64,000 nucleotides of DNA from Zoogloea sp. (lineage in GTDB: Bacteria; Pseudomonadota; Gammaproteobacteria; Burkholderiales; Rhodocyclaceae): positions 62,001 through 126,000 of the forward strand of contig NZ_JAFLDT010000004.1 of NCBI RefSeq assembly GCF_017302315.1, in the 5' to 3' direction. The position numbers and the translations under genes were made by a program. The notes beneath the pieces are model-generated. The model searched no databases, was not told the DNA's origin, and saw nothing but the letters and a program-made list of their open reading frames with translations. Shown one piece after another: positions 28,634 through 36,322 of this stretch (position 1 is its first letter; each line of letters opens with the position of its first letter).

Positions 28634-28661
28634 ATTATAGAGTAGAAATTATCCGTGTCAA
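28634..28661 (-). promoter_or_regulatory. Consensus promoter of tRNA-Leu copy 3, overlapping the rnr start
   Basis: On the minus strand TTGACA (28661-28656) and TATAAT (28639-28634) are 16 bases apart; both hexamers are perfect. The -35 lies over codons 1-3 of rnr, which runs the other way. Confidence 0.88.
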
Positions 28662-31126
28662 TATCGAAAACTAAGAACACCAAGAAACTCAGCAAACTGC
28701 GTCGCAGTGACCCCTTCTTTGAAAGGGAGTGTCAGAAGTATGACTTTCCCTTGCCAAGCAGGGAGTTCATCATCCAGACGCTCGGAGAGCATGGTATTCC
28801 GATGCCGTTCTCCGATCTGGTCATCGCCCTGGATATCCAGGAAGGAGAAGTCCCGTTCTTCGAACGTCGCATGTTTGCGATGGAGCGGGACGGACAGGTC
28901 ATGCGCAACCGGCGCGGAGACTATCTGCTTCCGGCCAAGGCTGATTTGATCCGCGGGACAGTGCAAGGCCATCCCGATGGCTACGGATTCGTGAGCACCG
29001 AGGAGGAGGGGCCTGACGTCTTTCTTGGTCCCAATGAAATGCGGGAGGTTCTGCACGGGGATCGAGTGATGGTTCGCGTTGCGGGGCTGGATCGGCGGGG
29101 GCGGCCTGAGGGCAAGATCGTCGAGGTGCTCGAGCGAGCCAATACGCGGGTCGTGGGGCGCGTTCTAGTCGAGAACGGAGTCACCCTCGTGGTGCCCGAG
29201 AATCGGCGCATCTCTCAAGAGATCCTGCTGGCGCCCGGTGTCAAGGCGAAGGCAAAGGCAGGGCAGGTTGTGGTGGTTGAGCTCGTTCAGCAGCCGACCC
29301 GCTATGCCCAGCCCATCGGCAAGGTGGTCGAGGTGCTGGGCAATTATGCGGATCCGGGCATGGAAATCGAGATTGCCCTGCGCAAGCATGAGTTGCCGTT
29401 CGAGTTCGGCAAGGCGGCGAAGGAGCAGACACGTCGCCTGCCTGACAAGGTTCGCAAGATGGACTGGAAGGGCCGGGAGGATCTCACGGCCCTTCCGCTG
29501 GTGACCATTGACGGTGAGACGGCACGGGACTTCGATGATGCTGTGTATTGCGAGCGCCAGGGGCGTGGTTTCCGACTGGTCGTGGCGATTGCCGATGTCT
29601 CCCACTATGTAACGGTCGGTTCCGCTCTGGATGGGGAGTCGTATGACCGGGGTAACTCGGTCTACTTCCCGCGTCGGGTGATCCCGATGTTGCCCGAGAA
29701 GCTGTCCAATGGCCTGTGCTCTCTCAATCCGCAGGTGGAGCGTCTGTGCATGGTGTGTGACATGGCCATTTCCCAGACCGGCGTGATCAAGCAGTATCGG
29801 TTTTACCCGGCGGTGATGTTCTCCAAGGCGCGCCTTACCTACAATCAGGTTGCGGCAGCACTCTACGAAGGCGATCCGGCGGCGCTAGAGATTGTTGGCG
29901 GCCTGCTGCCCCATCTGCAGAACCTGGACAAGCTCTTTCGGGTGCTTCTCAAGGCTCGGGCGAAGCGGGGGGCAATCGACTTCGAAACCCAGGAAACACG
30001 GATGGTCTTCGACGATCAGGGCAAGATCGAGAAGATTGTTCCGGAGAGTCGCAACGATGCGCACCGCCTGATCGAGGAGTGCATGCTTGCGGCCAACGTG
30101 TGTGCCTCCGAGTTCCTGCAGGGGCAGGAGCATCCGGCCCTGTACCGGGTTCATGAAGGCCCCACACCCGAGAAGCTTGCCAAGTTGAGGGACTTTCTCG
30201 GTGAGTTCGGGCTGCAACTGGGCGGGGGAGATGAGCCCAAGGCCGGTGATTATGCCCGCCTGCTGGACAGCATCAAGGAGCGGCCGGATCTGCAGCTCCT
30301 GCAGACCGTGATGCTTCGCTCCCTGCGTCAGGCCGTTTACAGTCCCGACAACGTGGGCCACTTTGGCCTTGCCTATGAGGCCTATACCCACTTCACTTCG
30401 CCCATCCGGCGCTATCCGGATCTTCTGGTGCATCGGGCCATCAAGGCGGCCTTGTTGGGGCAGCGCTACGTGCCGGCACAGGAAGGCGGGGATTGGGAGG
30501 CGATCGGTATGCATTGCTCCATGACCGAGCGCAGGGCAGATGAGGCCGACCGGGATGTGGAGAACTGGCTCAAGTGCTATTACATGCAGGACCGGATCGG
30601 CGAGGAATTTGACGGCAGCGTGTCGGCGGTGGTTCCCTTCGGGCTATTTGTGGCGCTGCACGATGTGTTTGTCGAAGGCCTCGTGCATATCTCGGATCTG
30701 GGCAGCGATTACTTCCATTTCGATGATGCCCATCACGCCCTTGTTGGCGAGCGTACAGGCCAGCGTTACCGGCTGTCTGATCAGGTCAGGGTGCAACTGG
30801 TGCGGGTCAACATGGAAGCGAGCAAGATAGACTTTCGACTCGTTCGGGGCCCTGAGCGTGCAACCGAACGCGTGGGCAAGACCGCTCGCGCCCACCTTGC
30901 ACGGGACGCTGCTGCGGGAGCGCCGGCGAGTATGGATCCGACCCCGGCTGTTCCTCGCCGCCAGGCCAGCAGGGCGAGCCGCCCAGAATTGGTCCGGCCG
31001 ATAGTAGAATCGGCTCCCCCGCCAGCGGCTGTCACCTCCAAGGTGGCTGACAAGGTCAAAACCACCAAACCGCGAAAGAGCACCGCGGACAGTTCCAAGA
31101 AGAAGAAAGCCAAGCCTCGTGTCTGA
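28655..31126 (+). CDS. rnr: Ribonuclease R
   Basis: RNase R is a processive 3'-5' exoribonuclease that digests structured RNA. The 823-residue product has N-terminal cold-shock-type domains, the RNB catalytic domain with the metal-binding ETARDFDDAVY (about 288-298), an S1 domain (about 645-730), and a basic C-terminal tail rich in Lys and Ser. The GTG at 28655 gives the usual N-terminus (KLSKLRRSDPFFERE), but there is no clear ribosome site and only 33 bases to the divergent tRNA. The end overlaps rlmB by eight bases. Confidence 0.96.
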   Translation: MSISKTKNTKKLSKLRRSDPFFERECQKYDFPLPSREFIIQTLGEHGIPMPFSDLVIALDIQEGEVPFFERRMFAMERDGQVMRNRRGDYLLPAKADLIRGTVQGHPDGYGFVSTEEEGPDVFLGPNEMREVLHGDRVMVRVAGLDRRGRPEGKIVEVLERANTRVVGRVLVENGVTLVVPENRRISQEILLAPGVKAKAKAGQVVVVELVQQPTRYAQPIGKVVEVLGNYADPGMEIEIALRKHELPFEFGKAAKEQTRRLPDKVRKMDWKGREDLTALPLVTIDGETARDFDDAVYCERQGRGFRLVVAIADVSHYVTVGSALDGESYDRGNSVYFPRRVIPMLPEKLSNGLCSLNPQVERLCMVCDMAISQTGVIKQYRFYPAVMFSKARLTYNQVAAALYEGDPAALEIVGGLLPHLQNLDKLFRVLLKARAKRGAIDFETQETRMVFDDQGKIEKIVPESRNDAHRLIEECMLAANVCASEFLQGQEHPALYRVHEGPTPEKLAKLRDFLGEFGLQLGGGDEPKAGDYARLLDSIKERPDLQLLQTVMLRSLRQAVYSPDNVGHFGLAYEAYTHFTSPIRRYPDLLVHRAIKAALLGQRYVPAQEGGDWEAIGMHCSMTERRADEADRDVENWLKCYYMQDRIGEEFDGSVSAVVPFGLFVALHDVFVEGLVHISDLGSDYFHFDDAHHALVGERTGQRYRLSDQVRVQLVRVNMEASKIDFRLVRGPERATERVGKTARAHLARDAAAGAPASMDPTPAVPRRQASRASRPELVRPIVESAPPPAAVTSKVADKVKTTKPRKSTADSSKKKKAKPRV

Positions 31127-31880
31127 TAACACCAGTTCCCGTCTCATTTACGGTTTCCATGCTGTTCTTGCCAAGCTTCGTCAGGATCCGGAAGGTATCT
31201 TTGAGATCTTTACCGATGCGCAGCGTAATGATGCTCGGGCGAGGGATCTTCTTCGCCAGGCAGAGCAACTGGGAGCCCGTATCATTCCTTCCGAGGGGGA
31301 GCGGCTTGATCGCATGGTGGGGACACGTCGCCATCAGGGCGTTGTCGCGAGGGTGGATGGGCGCCGGAAGGAGCTGAAGCTACCCGATGTTCTCGATGGT
31401 CTGACCGAACCGGCCCTGTTGCTGGTGCTCGATGGCATTCAGGATCCCCATAACCTGGGGGCCTGTCTCCGGGTGGCGGATGCTGCGGGTGCCCATGCGG
31501 TCATTGCCCCCAAGGACAAAGCGGTGGGTTTGAACGCAACGGCCATCAAGGTTGCGAGCGGCGCGGCAGATACTGTTCCCTATATTACGGTTACCAACCT
31601 TGCCCGGGCCCTTCGGGAAATGCAGGAGGCGGGAGTCTGGATCTTGGGCGCCGCAGGCGAGGCGGAAAAATCCATCTACACCGTGGATCAGAAAGGACCG
31701 GTGGCTTGGGTGCTCGGTGCCGAGGGGGACGGTTTGCGAAGGCTGACACGCGAGACCTGTGATGAGCTGATCAGTATCCCCATGTACGGTACCGTCGAGA
31801 GTCTCAACGTGTCCGTTGCCAGCGGTCTGTGTCTGTTCGAGGCGCGTCGCCAGCGTGGCGGTGAACGTCTTCAGGCATGA
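31119..31880 (+). CDS. rlmB: 23S rRNA 2'-O-methyltransferase RlmB (Gm2251)
   Basis: RlmB is a SPOUT-class enzyme that methylates G2251 of 23S rRNA. The 253-residue protein has an N-terminal substrate-binding domain and the trefoil-knot motifs NLGACLRVADAAGA, VLGAEGDGL and IPMYGTVESLNVSVA. It starts with GTG inside the end of rnr, so the two genes form an operon as in many Proteobacteria. Confidence 0.96.
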   Translation: MSDNTSSRLIYGFHAVLAKLRQDPEGIFEIFTDAQRNDARARDLLRQAEQLGARIIPSEGERLDRMVGTRRHQGVVARVDGRRKELKLPDVLDGLTEPALLLVLDGIQDPHNLGACLRVADAAGAHAVIAPKDKAVGLNATAIKVASGAADTVPYITVTNLARALREMQEAGVWILGAAGEAEKSIYTVDQKGPVAWVLGAEGDGLRRLTRETCDELISIPMYGTVESLNVSVASGLCLFEARRQRGGERLQA

Positions 31881-32563
31881 AGCTCGACTACACGGAGGTT
31901 CGCCGCTTGCTGCGCACCGGGCGCAGCGGGGCGCTCGGCAGCATCTCCGTGGCCATGTCCGGCTATCCGTTTGTCAGTCTGCTGCCCTACGGGCTGGACG
32001 AGAGGGGCCGCCCTCTCTTTCTGCTCAGCCGTCTGGCAGAGCACACGAAAAACCTGCTGGCTGATCCCCGCGCCAGTCTGATGATTTCCGACGAGGCGCC
32101 AGGTAGTCCACTGGAGAGTGTCAGGCTGACTCTGTTGGGAACGGTGGGCAGGGTGGATCTGGATGAGTTCGGGCGCGCCCGCTTCCTGCGCTACAGTCCG
32201 AATTCCGCCGAATTCCTTGACTGGGGGGACTTCAGCTTTTTCAGGATGGAGCCCCAGAGGGCGCGATTTATCGGCGGTTTCGGGCGCATGGGATGGCTTG
32301 ATGCAGTGTCCTTGAATGACCCCCTTCAGCCTGGGGAGGAAACGGCTCTGCTTGAGGCTCTTGCCTGCCGGCTTCCTGCCGGTATGGGGGTCGAAGGGCT
32401 GGATCCGGAAGGGGTGGATCTCGTGGTCGCAGGGGTCCGTCGTCGGATTGCTGTTGAACCCATGCGAACAGGACCGGAGGCCCTGCTCGAGGCCGCATGT
32501 GATGCGCTTGACAGGGCAGGCTTGTTCGAATCCACCGATCCCCCGGCGGGGGGCTTTGTCTGA
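31877..32563 (+). CDS. HugZ-like pyridoxamine 5'-phosphate oxidase-fold protein
   Basis: The first 150 or so residues form a split-barrel flavin- or haem-binding domain of the pyridoxamine 5'-phosphate oxidase type (GALGSISVAMSGYPFVSLLPYGLDE), with GGFGRMGWLD in the middle. The C-terminal 70 residues resemble the DUF2470-type domain found in HugZ haem-utilisation proteins. A role in haem degradation or redox chemistry is possible, but the substrate cannot be read from sequence. The ATG overlaps the rlmB stop. It ends three bases from the convergent LolA-like gene. Confidence 0.82.
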   Translation: MKLDYTEVRRLLRTGRSGALGSISVAMSGYPFVSLLPYGLDERGRPLFLLSRLAEHTKNLLADPRASLMISDEAPGSPLESVRLTLLGTVGRVDLDEFGRARFLRYSPNSAEFLDWGDFSFFRMEPQRARFIGGFGRMGWLDAVSLNDPLQPGEETALLEALACRLPAGMGVEGLDPEGVDLVVAGVRRRIAVEPMRTGPEALLEAACDALDRAGLFESTDPPAGGFV

Positions 32564-32566
32564 TGC

Positions 32567-33349
32567 TCAATCAACCCGATTGAGTTTGTCCATGTATTGT
32601 TTGGTGAACACCCGGTCCGGTAGATCCTTCGCCGTCATTTGGGAATATCGCAGAACTGACACTTCACCCTTCTTGAGCGCATCCTCCATCACGAGCTGGG
32701 TGGGGCGGACTCGCCCCCCCAGATTCTGGAATTTTTCGTAACGTGCGACCTTGAGGAGGCGCTCGGAGAGCGAGTAGAACTCGGCTCGGTGAGGCCAGTT
32801 GTTCGATTGTCTGACCCAATAGAGGACTTTTGCATAGGTTACGCCGCGGTCGACTGCAGTCAGTTCAAGAACGTACATCTTCTCGCCGTCAATGGTCTCG
32901 GTTCGCAAGATCTTCGGCTCATAGTCACCAGAGAAGTTGGCTCGTGCCAAGTCGCCGTTGGCAACCTGGCCTGTCAGCCGCTGGGCGAGGGAAAGACGTA
33001 CGGGTTGGGAGATGTTGGGCATGAAGATCCAGAGGTCGCGACCACGCATGAGCATCGACTGACCGCGGTCAGTCGCGGGTTCAAGGGTCTGCACGATCGT
33101 GTTTTCATTTCCCTTGGAGAGAATCCGGTACTTTCTTTCTTCAGCAGGCTCGCCCGGGGTGGTTGACTCGATCGTGATCAGAACCTGAAAGCCATCTCGG
33201 GGGAAGCGCACTTCGTCGGAGCGGGCCACCACAGTACGGGCTGTATCGTCATCGTCTGCCAGTGCAGGGGTGGAAAGCCCCATCACTGAGGCAGCCATGA
33301 GTGCAATGCTGGTTGCGCGCAAGCCGGGCAGGTAAAACTTGAAGCTCAT
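32567..33349 (-). CDS. LolA-like outer membrane lipoprotein-sorting protein
   Basis: This is a 260-residue periplasmic protein with a signal peptide (ATSIALMAASVMGLSTPALA) and the fold of the large LolA-like family often annotated as outer membrane lipoprotein-sorting protein (GRDLWIFMPNISQPVRLS, MYVLELTAVDRGVTYAKVLYWV). Such proteins carry hydrophobic cargo across the periplasm and are often paired with transporters. The ATG at 33349 has AAGGA upstream; the frame is open 14 codons further without a ribosome site. It is divergent from an ABC ATPase, with 42 bases between the starts. Confidence 0.82.
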   Translation of the reverse strand: MSFKFYLPGLRATSIALMAASVMGLSTPALADDDDTARTVVARSDEVRFPRDGFQVLITIESTTPGEPAEERKYRILSKGNENTIVQTLEPATDRGQSMLMRGRDLWIFMPNISQPVRLSLAQRLTGQVANGDLARANFSGDYEPKILRTETIDGEKMYVLELTAVDRGVTYAKVLYWVRQSNNWPHRAEFYSLSERLLKVARYEKFQNLGGRVRPTQLVMEDALKKGEVSVLRYSQMTAKDLPDRVFTKQYMDKLNRVD

Positions 33350-33391
33350 GGTGTTATCCTTGGAAAGCAAACAACATAGTTCAGTGCGCAA

Positions 33392-34138
33392 ATGCCGATT
33401 ATCCGTGTTGACGATTTAAGCAAGACCTACCGACTTGGCGAGCAGGACGTCACTGCGCTGGAAGGGGTGTCGTTGACTGTTGAAGAGGGTGTTTTCATGG
33501 CCATTGCCGGGCCGTCCGGGAGCGGTAAATCGACATTGCTCAATATCATGGGGTGCATTGATACGCCAAGCAAGGGGCGCGTCGAGATTGAAGGAAAGGA
33601 CGTGTCCGGACAAAGCCCTGACGATCTTGCTGATGTACGCGCACGAACAATCGGTTTCATTTTTCAAACCTTCAATCTCCTGCCGGTGCTCTCAGCCTTC
33701 GAGAATGTCGAGTACCCGTTGCTGCAAATGCCTGAGCTATCGGCGCCGGAGCGGCGGGAGCGGGTGAATCATTATCTGTCGAAAGTGGGGTTGGCAAAGT
33801 ATGCCCATCACCGTCCAAATCAGTTGTCTGGCGGGCAGCGGCAGCGCGTGGCGGTTGCGAGGGCGCTGGTGACCCATTCGCGCGTTGTGCTGGCGGACGA
33901 GCCGACGGCCAATCTGGACCGACGTACCGGGGAGAGCATTCTCAATCTGATGCGGGATCTCAACCAGAACGACGGTACTACCTTCGTGTTTTCAACCCAC
34001 GATAAGCGAGTCATGAACCGGGCTGATCGTTTGGTCAGGATGGAGGATGGTCAGATCACCGCGCTAGGCCTGCGGCGCGACGGAGCCTGGAAGTTTGTTC
34101 AGGATCGACGCAAGCCGGAAGACGATCCTGAGATCTGA
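33392..34138 (+). CDS. ABC transporter ATP-binding protein, LolD/MacB type
   Basis: This 248-residue nucleotide-binding subunit has Walker A GPSGSGKST, signature LSGGQRQRVAVARAL, Walker B VVLADEPT and switch His (FSTHD). The type is that of LolD/MacB/FtsE exporters, which normally act with FtsX-like permeases. No permease gene lies next to it: upstream is the divergent LolA-like gene and downstream a DUF1302 protein. It probably energises movement of a lipid or lipoprotein together with those two neighbours and a permease encoded elsewhere. The cargo is unknown. Confidence 0.9.
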   Translation: MPIIRVDDLSKTYRLGEQDVTALEGVSLTVEEGVFMAIAGPSGSGKSTLLNIMGCIDTPSKGRVEIEGKDVSGQSPDDLADVRARTIGFIFQTFNLLPVLSAFENVEYPLLQMPELSAPERRERVNHYLSKVGLAKYAHHRPNQLSGGQRQRVAVARALVTHSRVVLADEPTANLDRRTGESILNLMRDLNQNDGTTFVFSTHDKRVMNRADRLVRMEDGQITALGLRRDGAWKFVQDRRKPEDDPEI

Positions 34139-34163
34139 TCGCAATCATTATCAAGAGGAATAG

Positions 34164-35456
34164 ATGAATCTTTTCAGGTCAAAGCCCACTTTGCTTGCCT
34201 TGGCCTTGGCGATGTTGGCCTCGGCTGGGTCCGCTACCGCAGCCACCGATGATCTTGATCTTGATCTCGACGCCGCCGGGAAAACCAGGGCCGGGGGTGT
34301 TCTCCAGTTTGATCTTGCGCGAACCTATGCTGACCGGGAACACTGGTCGATGGCCCGGTCCCGTGCGGAACTGTCTGCCCAAGGTAGCGGTTCGGGTTTC
34401 AAGTGGAAGATTTCCGGGCGGGCTGACGCGGATGCGGTCTTCGCCATCGATTCCGGCTTCTATCCCGATGCCGTGCGTCGGGATCAGCAGTATCAGTTTG
34501 ATCTTCGCGAAACCTACGTGGACTTCTCGGCGGGTGATGTGGATGTCCGGCTTGGGCGGCAGCACATCGTTTGGGGTGAGATGGTCGGCCTCTTCTTTGC
34601 CGATGTGGTCTCCGCCAGGGATCTGAGGACATTCTATCTACCTGATTTCGAACAACTGCGCATTCCCCAGTGGGCCGCGCGTGCAGAGTACTATTTCGGC
34701 GAGACCCATGCCGAGCTGGTCTGGATTCCCTCGCCCAGCTACGACAGAATCGGCAAGCCAGGCGCGGAGTTTTATCCGCTCCCTCGGGGAGCGAACGTTC
34801 GTGGTGAAGTCAAGCCGGATAGCTCGCTAGGGAACACCAATTGGGGGGGGCGTCTTTCCCGGCTTGTCGGGGGGTGGGACGTATCGGGTTTTTACTACCG
34901 TAGTCTTGATGTCGCCCAGACCTTCTATGTCGTTGGATTGAATGAGTTTGAGCCCCGGCATGACCGGATCACCCAGGTGGGCGGAACCGTCGCGAAGGAT
35001 TTTGGTGAGTTCGTGCTGAAGGGTGAAGTGGTGCACACGCGGGGACGGCAGTTCCTTTCGACCGACCCTGCGGCGCCAAACGGCTTGGTCCGGCAGGACA
35101 CCCTCGACTACGTCATCGGGGTTGATGTGCCCGCGTTCAATGATGGTCGGATCAACCTCCAGTATTTTGCCCGTCGGGCGGCAAACCACGATCCATCCAT
35201 CGGGACGGATCGTACCGAGGGCGGAGCCAGCATCCTGTTGGGTACCCGGGTGACCCAGGCATGGGAGACCGAAGCTCTGCTGGTTTCAATGCTGAATCGC
35301 ACGGATTTCATGTTCAGGCCGAAGCTGAAATGGACTGCAGCGAAGAACCTGAAGGTTACGTTCGGTGTAGATGTCTTCGGTGGAAAGCCTAGCGGTCTCT
35401 TTGGTCGCTATGACGATCGTGATCGTGTATACACCGAGGCACGCTGGTCCTTCTGA
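34164..35456 (+). CDS. DUF1302-like outer membrane beta-barrel protein
   Basis: This 430-residue protein has an N-terminal signal peptide ending in ASAGSATA. The rest is rich in alternating beta strands and ends in the aromatic residue Phe (ARWSF), as expected for an outer-membrane barrel. The segment VDVRLGRQHIVWGEMVGLFF resembles DUF1302 proteins. It follows the ABC ATPase by 25 bases and has AAGAGG upstream. With the ATPase and the LolA-like protein it may make an envelope lipid or hydrophobe trafficking route. The family call is moderate and the function is unknown. Confidence 0.75.
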   Translation: MNLFRSKPTLLALALAMLASAGSATAATDDLDLDLDAAGKTRAGGVLQFDLARTYADREHWSMARSRAELSAQGSGSGFKWKISGRADADAVFAIDSGFYPDAVRRDQQYQFDLRETYVDFSAGDVDVRLGRQHIVWGEMVGLFFADVVSARDLRTFYLPDFEQLRIPQWAARAEYYFGETHAELVWIPSPSYDRIGKPGAEFYPLPRGANVRGEVKPDSSLGNTNWGGRLSRLVGGWDVSGFYYRSLDVAQTFYVVGLNEFEPRHDRITQVGGTVAKDFGEFVLKGEVVHTRGRQFLSTDPAAPNGLVRQDTLDYVIGVDVPAFNDGRINLQYFARRAANHDPSIGTDRTEGGASILLGTRVTQAWETEALLVSMLNRTDFMFRPKLKWTAAKNLKVTFGVDVFGGKPSGLFGRYDDRDRVYTEARWSF

Positions 35457-35657
35457 CGTTTGTTCGCTCCAGTTTGCATCGCAAATATGACGAATCCCGG
35501 TGTTCGTGGTGGTTTTCTCGTTTACGAATCGTTGCGCCATGTGCCCATTGCGGGGTGGCGTGACGTTTTTCTCCAGAGCCGTGTTCGGGCTGCCGTAATA
35601 TCCGCTTGTTATCATCAGAAGGCTGCAGACGAGCCAAATTGAGGGAAAGGTTTTTTT
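35457..35657 (+). other. Leader of the exopolysaccharide locus
   Basis: This 201-base gap precedes the first EPS gene and should hold its promoter. I see a short inverted repeat, TTTGC-ATC-GCAAA (35473-35485), and the ribosome site AGGGAAAGG before the ATG. I found no good sigma-70 pair and no site matching the sigma-54 -24/-12 consensus. Confidence 0.4.
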
Positions 35658-36263
35658 ATGAAACGACTATTGACGATTGGTGCGCTGGCCTGCCTTGCAG
35701 CGGGACTGACCGGGTGCGCGACACCTCATCCCGCGGCGCCGGCTTCCGCCTCGAATGCCGAATACAACTACCTGATCGGGCCCGGTGATTCCGTCAATAT
35801 CGTCGTGTGGCGAAATCCCGAACTGTCCATGCAGGTTCCCGTGCGCCCTGATGGTCGGATCACCACGCCGCTGGTGGAGGATCTTCCGGCTGCTGGGCGT
35901 GACGCGTCCACGCTGGCCCGCGAGATCGAAAAAGCGCTTGCCAAGTACATTCGTGATCCGGTCGTGACCGTCATCGTCACTTCCTTTGTCGGCCCCTATT
36001 CGGAGCAGGTTCGGGTTGTTGGCGAGGCGGCTCGTCCGATGACGCTCCCGTTCAAGCAGAAGATGACGCTGCTTGACCTCATGATTGCGGTCGGCGGCAT
36101 CACCGATTTTGCCGACGGAAATCGGGCAACGCTGTTGCGTACGTCAGAGGGAAGCAAGCAGTATTCGGTTCGTCTCCGAGACCTCATCAAGCGTGGCGAC
36201 GTCTCTGCGAACGTCGAGCTCAAGCCGGGCGATGTCCTGATCATTCCCCAAAGCTGGTTTTGA
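35658..36263 (+). CDS. XrtA-type exopolysaccharide export lipoprotein (Wza/EpsE-like)
   Basis: This is a 201-residue lipoprotein with signal peptide KRLLTIGALACLAAGLTGC and lipobox LTGC. A polysaccharide export domain follows (YLIGPGDSVNIVVWRNPEL, VRPDGRITTPLVEDL), then a SLBB-type domain (VRVVGEAARPMTLPFKQKMTLLDLMIAVGG). It is the outer-membrane export component of the type found with exosortase A loci. It is the first gene of the locus, followed by the chain-length regulator after 59 bases that include a hairpin. Confidence 0.93.
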   Translation: MKRLLTIGALACLAAGLTGCATPHPAAPASASNAEYNYLIGPGDSVNIVVWRNPELSMQVPVRPDGRITTPLVEDLPAAGRDASTLAREIEKALAKYIRDPVVTVIVTSFVGPYSEQVRVVGEAARPMTLPFKQKMTLLDLMIAVGGITDFADGNRATLLRTSEGSKQYSVRLRDLIKRGDVSANVELKPGDVLIIPQSWF

Positions 36264-36281
36264 CCCATTCTTCTTGATTTC

Positions 36282-36303
36282 CTCCCCGGGGCATCCCGGG
36301 GAG
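36282..36303 (+). promoter_or_regulatory. Hairpin between export protein and chain-length gene
   Basis: CTCCCCGGG (36282-36290) pairs with CCCGGGGAG (36295-36303) around GCAT, a very stable 9-bp stem. There is no T-run. It lies 19 bases before the next ATG and may protect the upstream mRNA or lower expression downstream. Confidence 0.55.
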
Positions 36304-36322
36304 CCGCCTTCGGAATCTCCCA

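Noticed and set aside
32541-32560. G/C hairpin at the end of the HugZ-like gene as a terminator
   Set aside because: A short CCCCC/GGGGG stem is present but lies inside the coding sequence and lacks a T-run.
35457-35657. Sigma-54 promoter for the EPS locus
   Set aside because: RpoN control is known for some XrtA loci, so I looked for GG-N10-GC with the -24/-12 context. Candidates such as the one around TGGCGTGACG lack the GC at -12.
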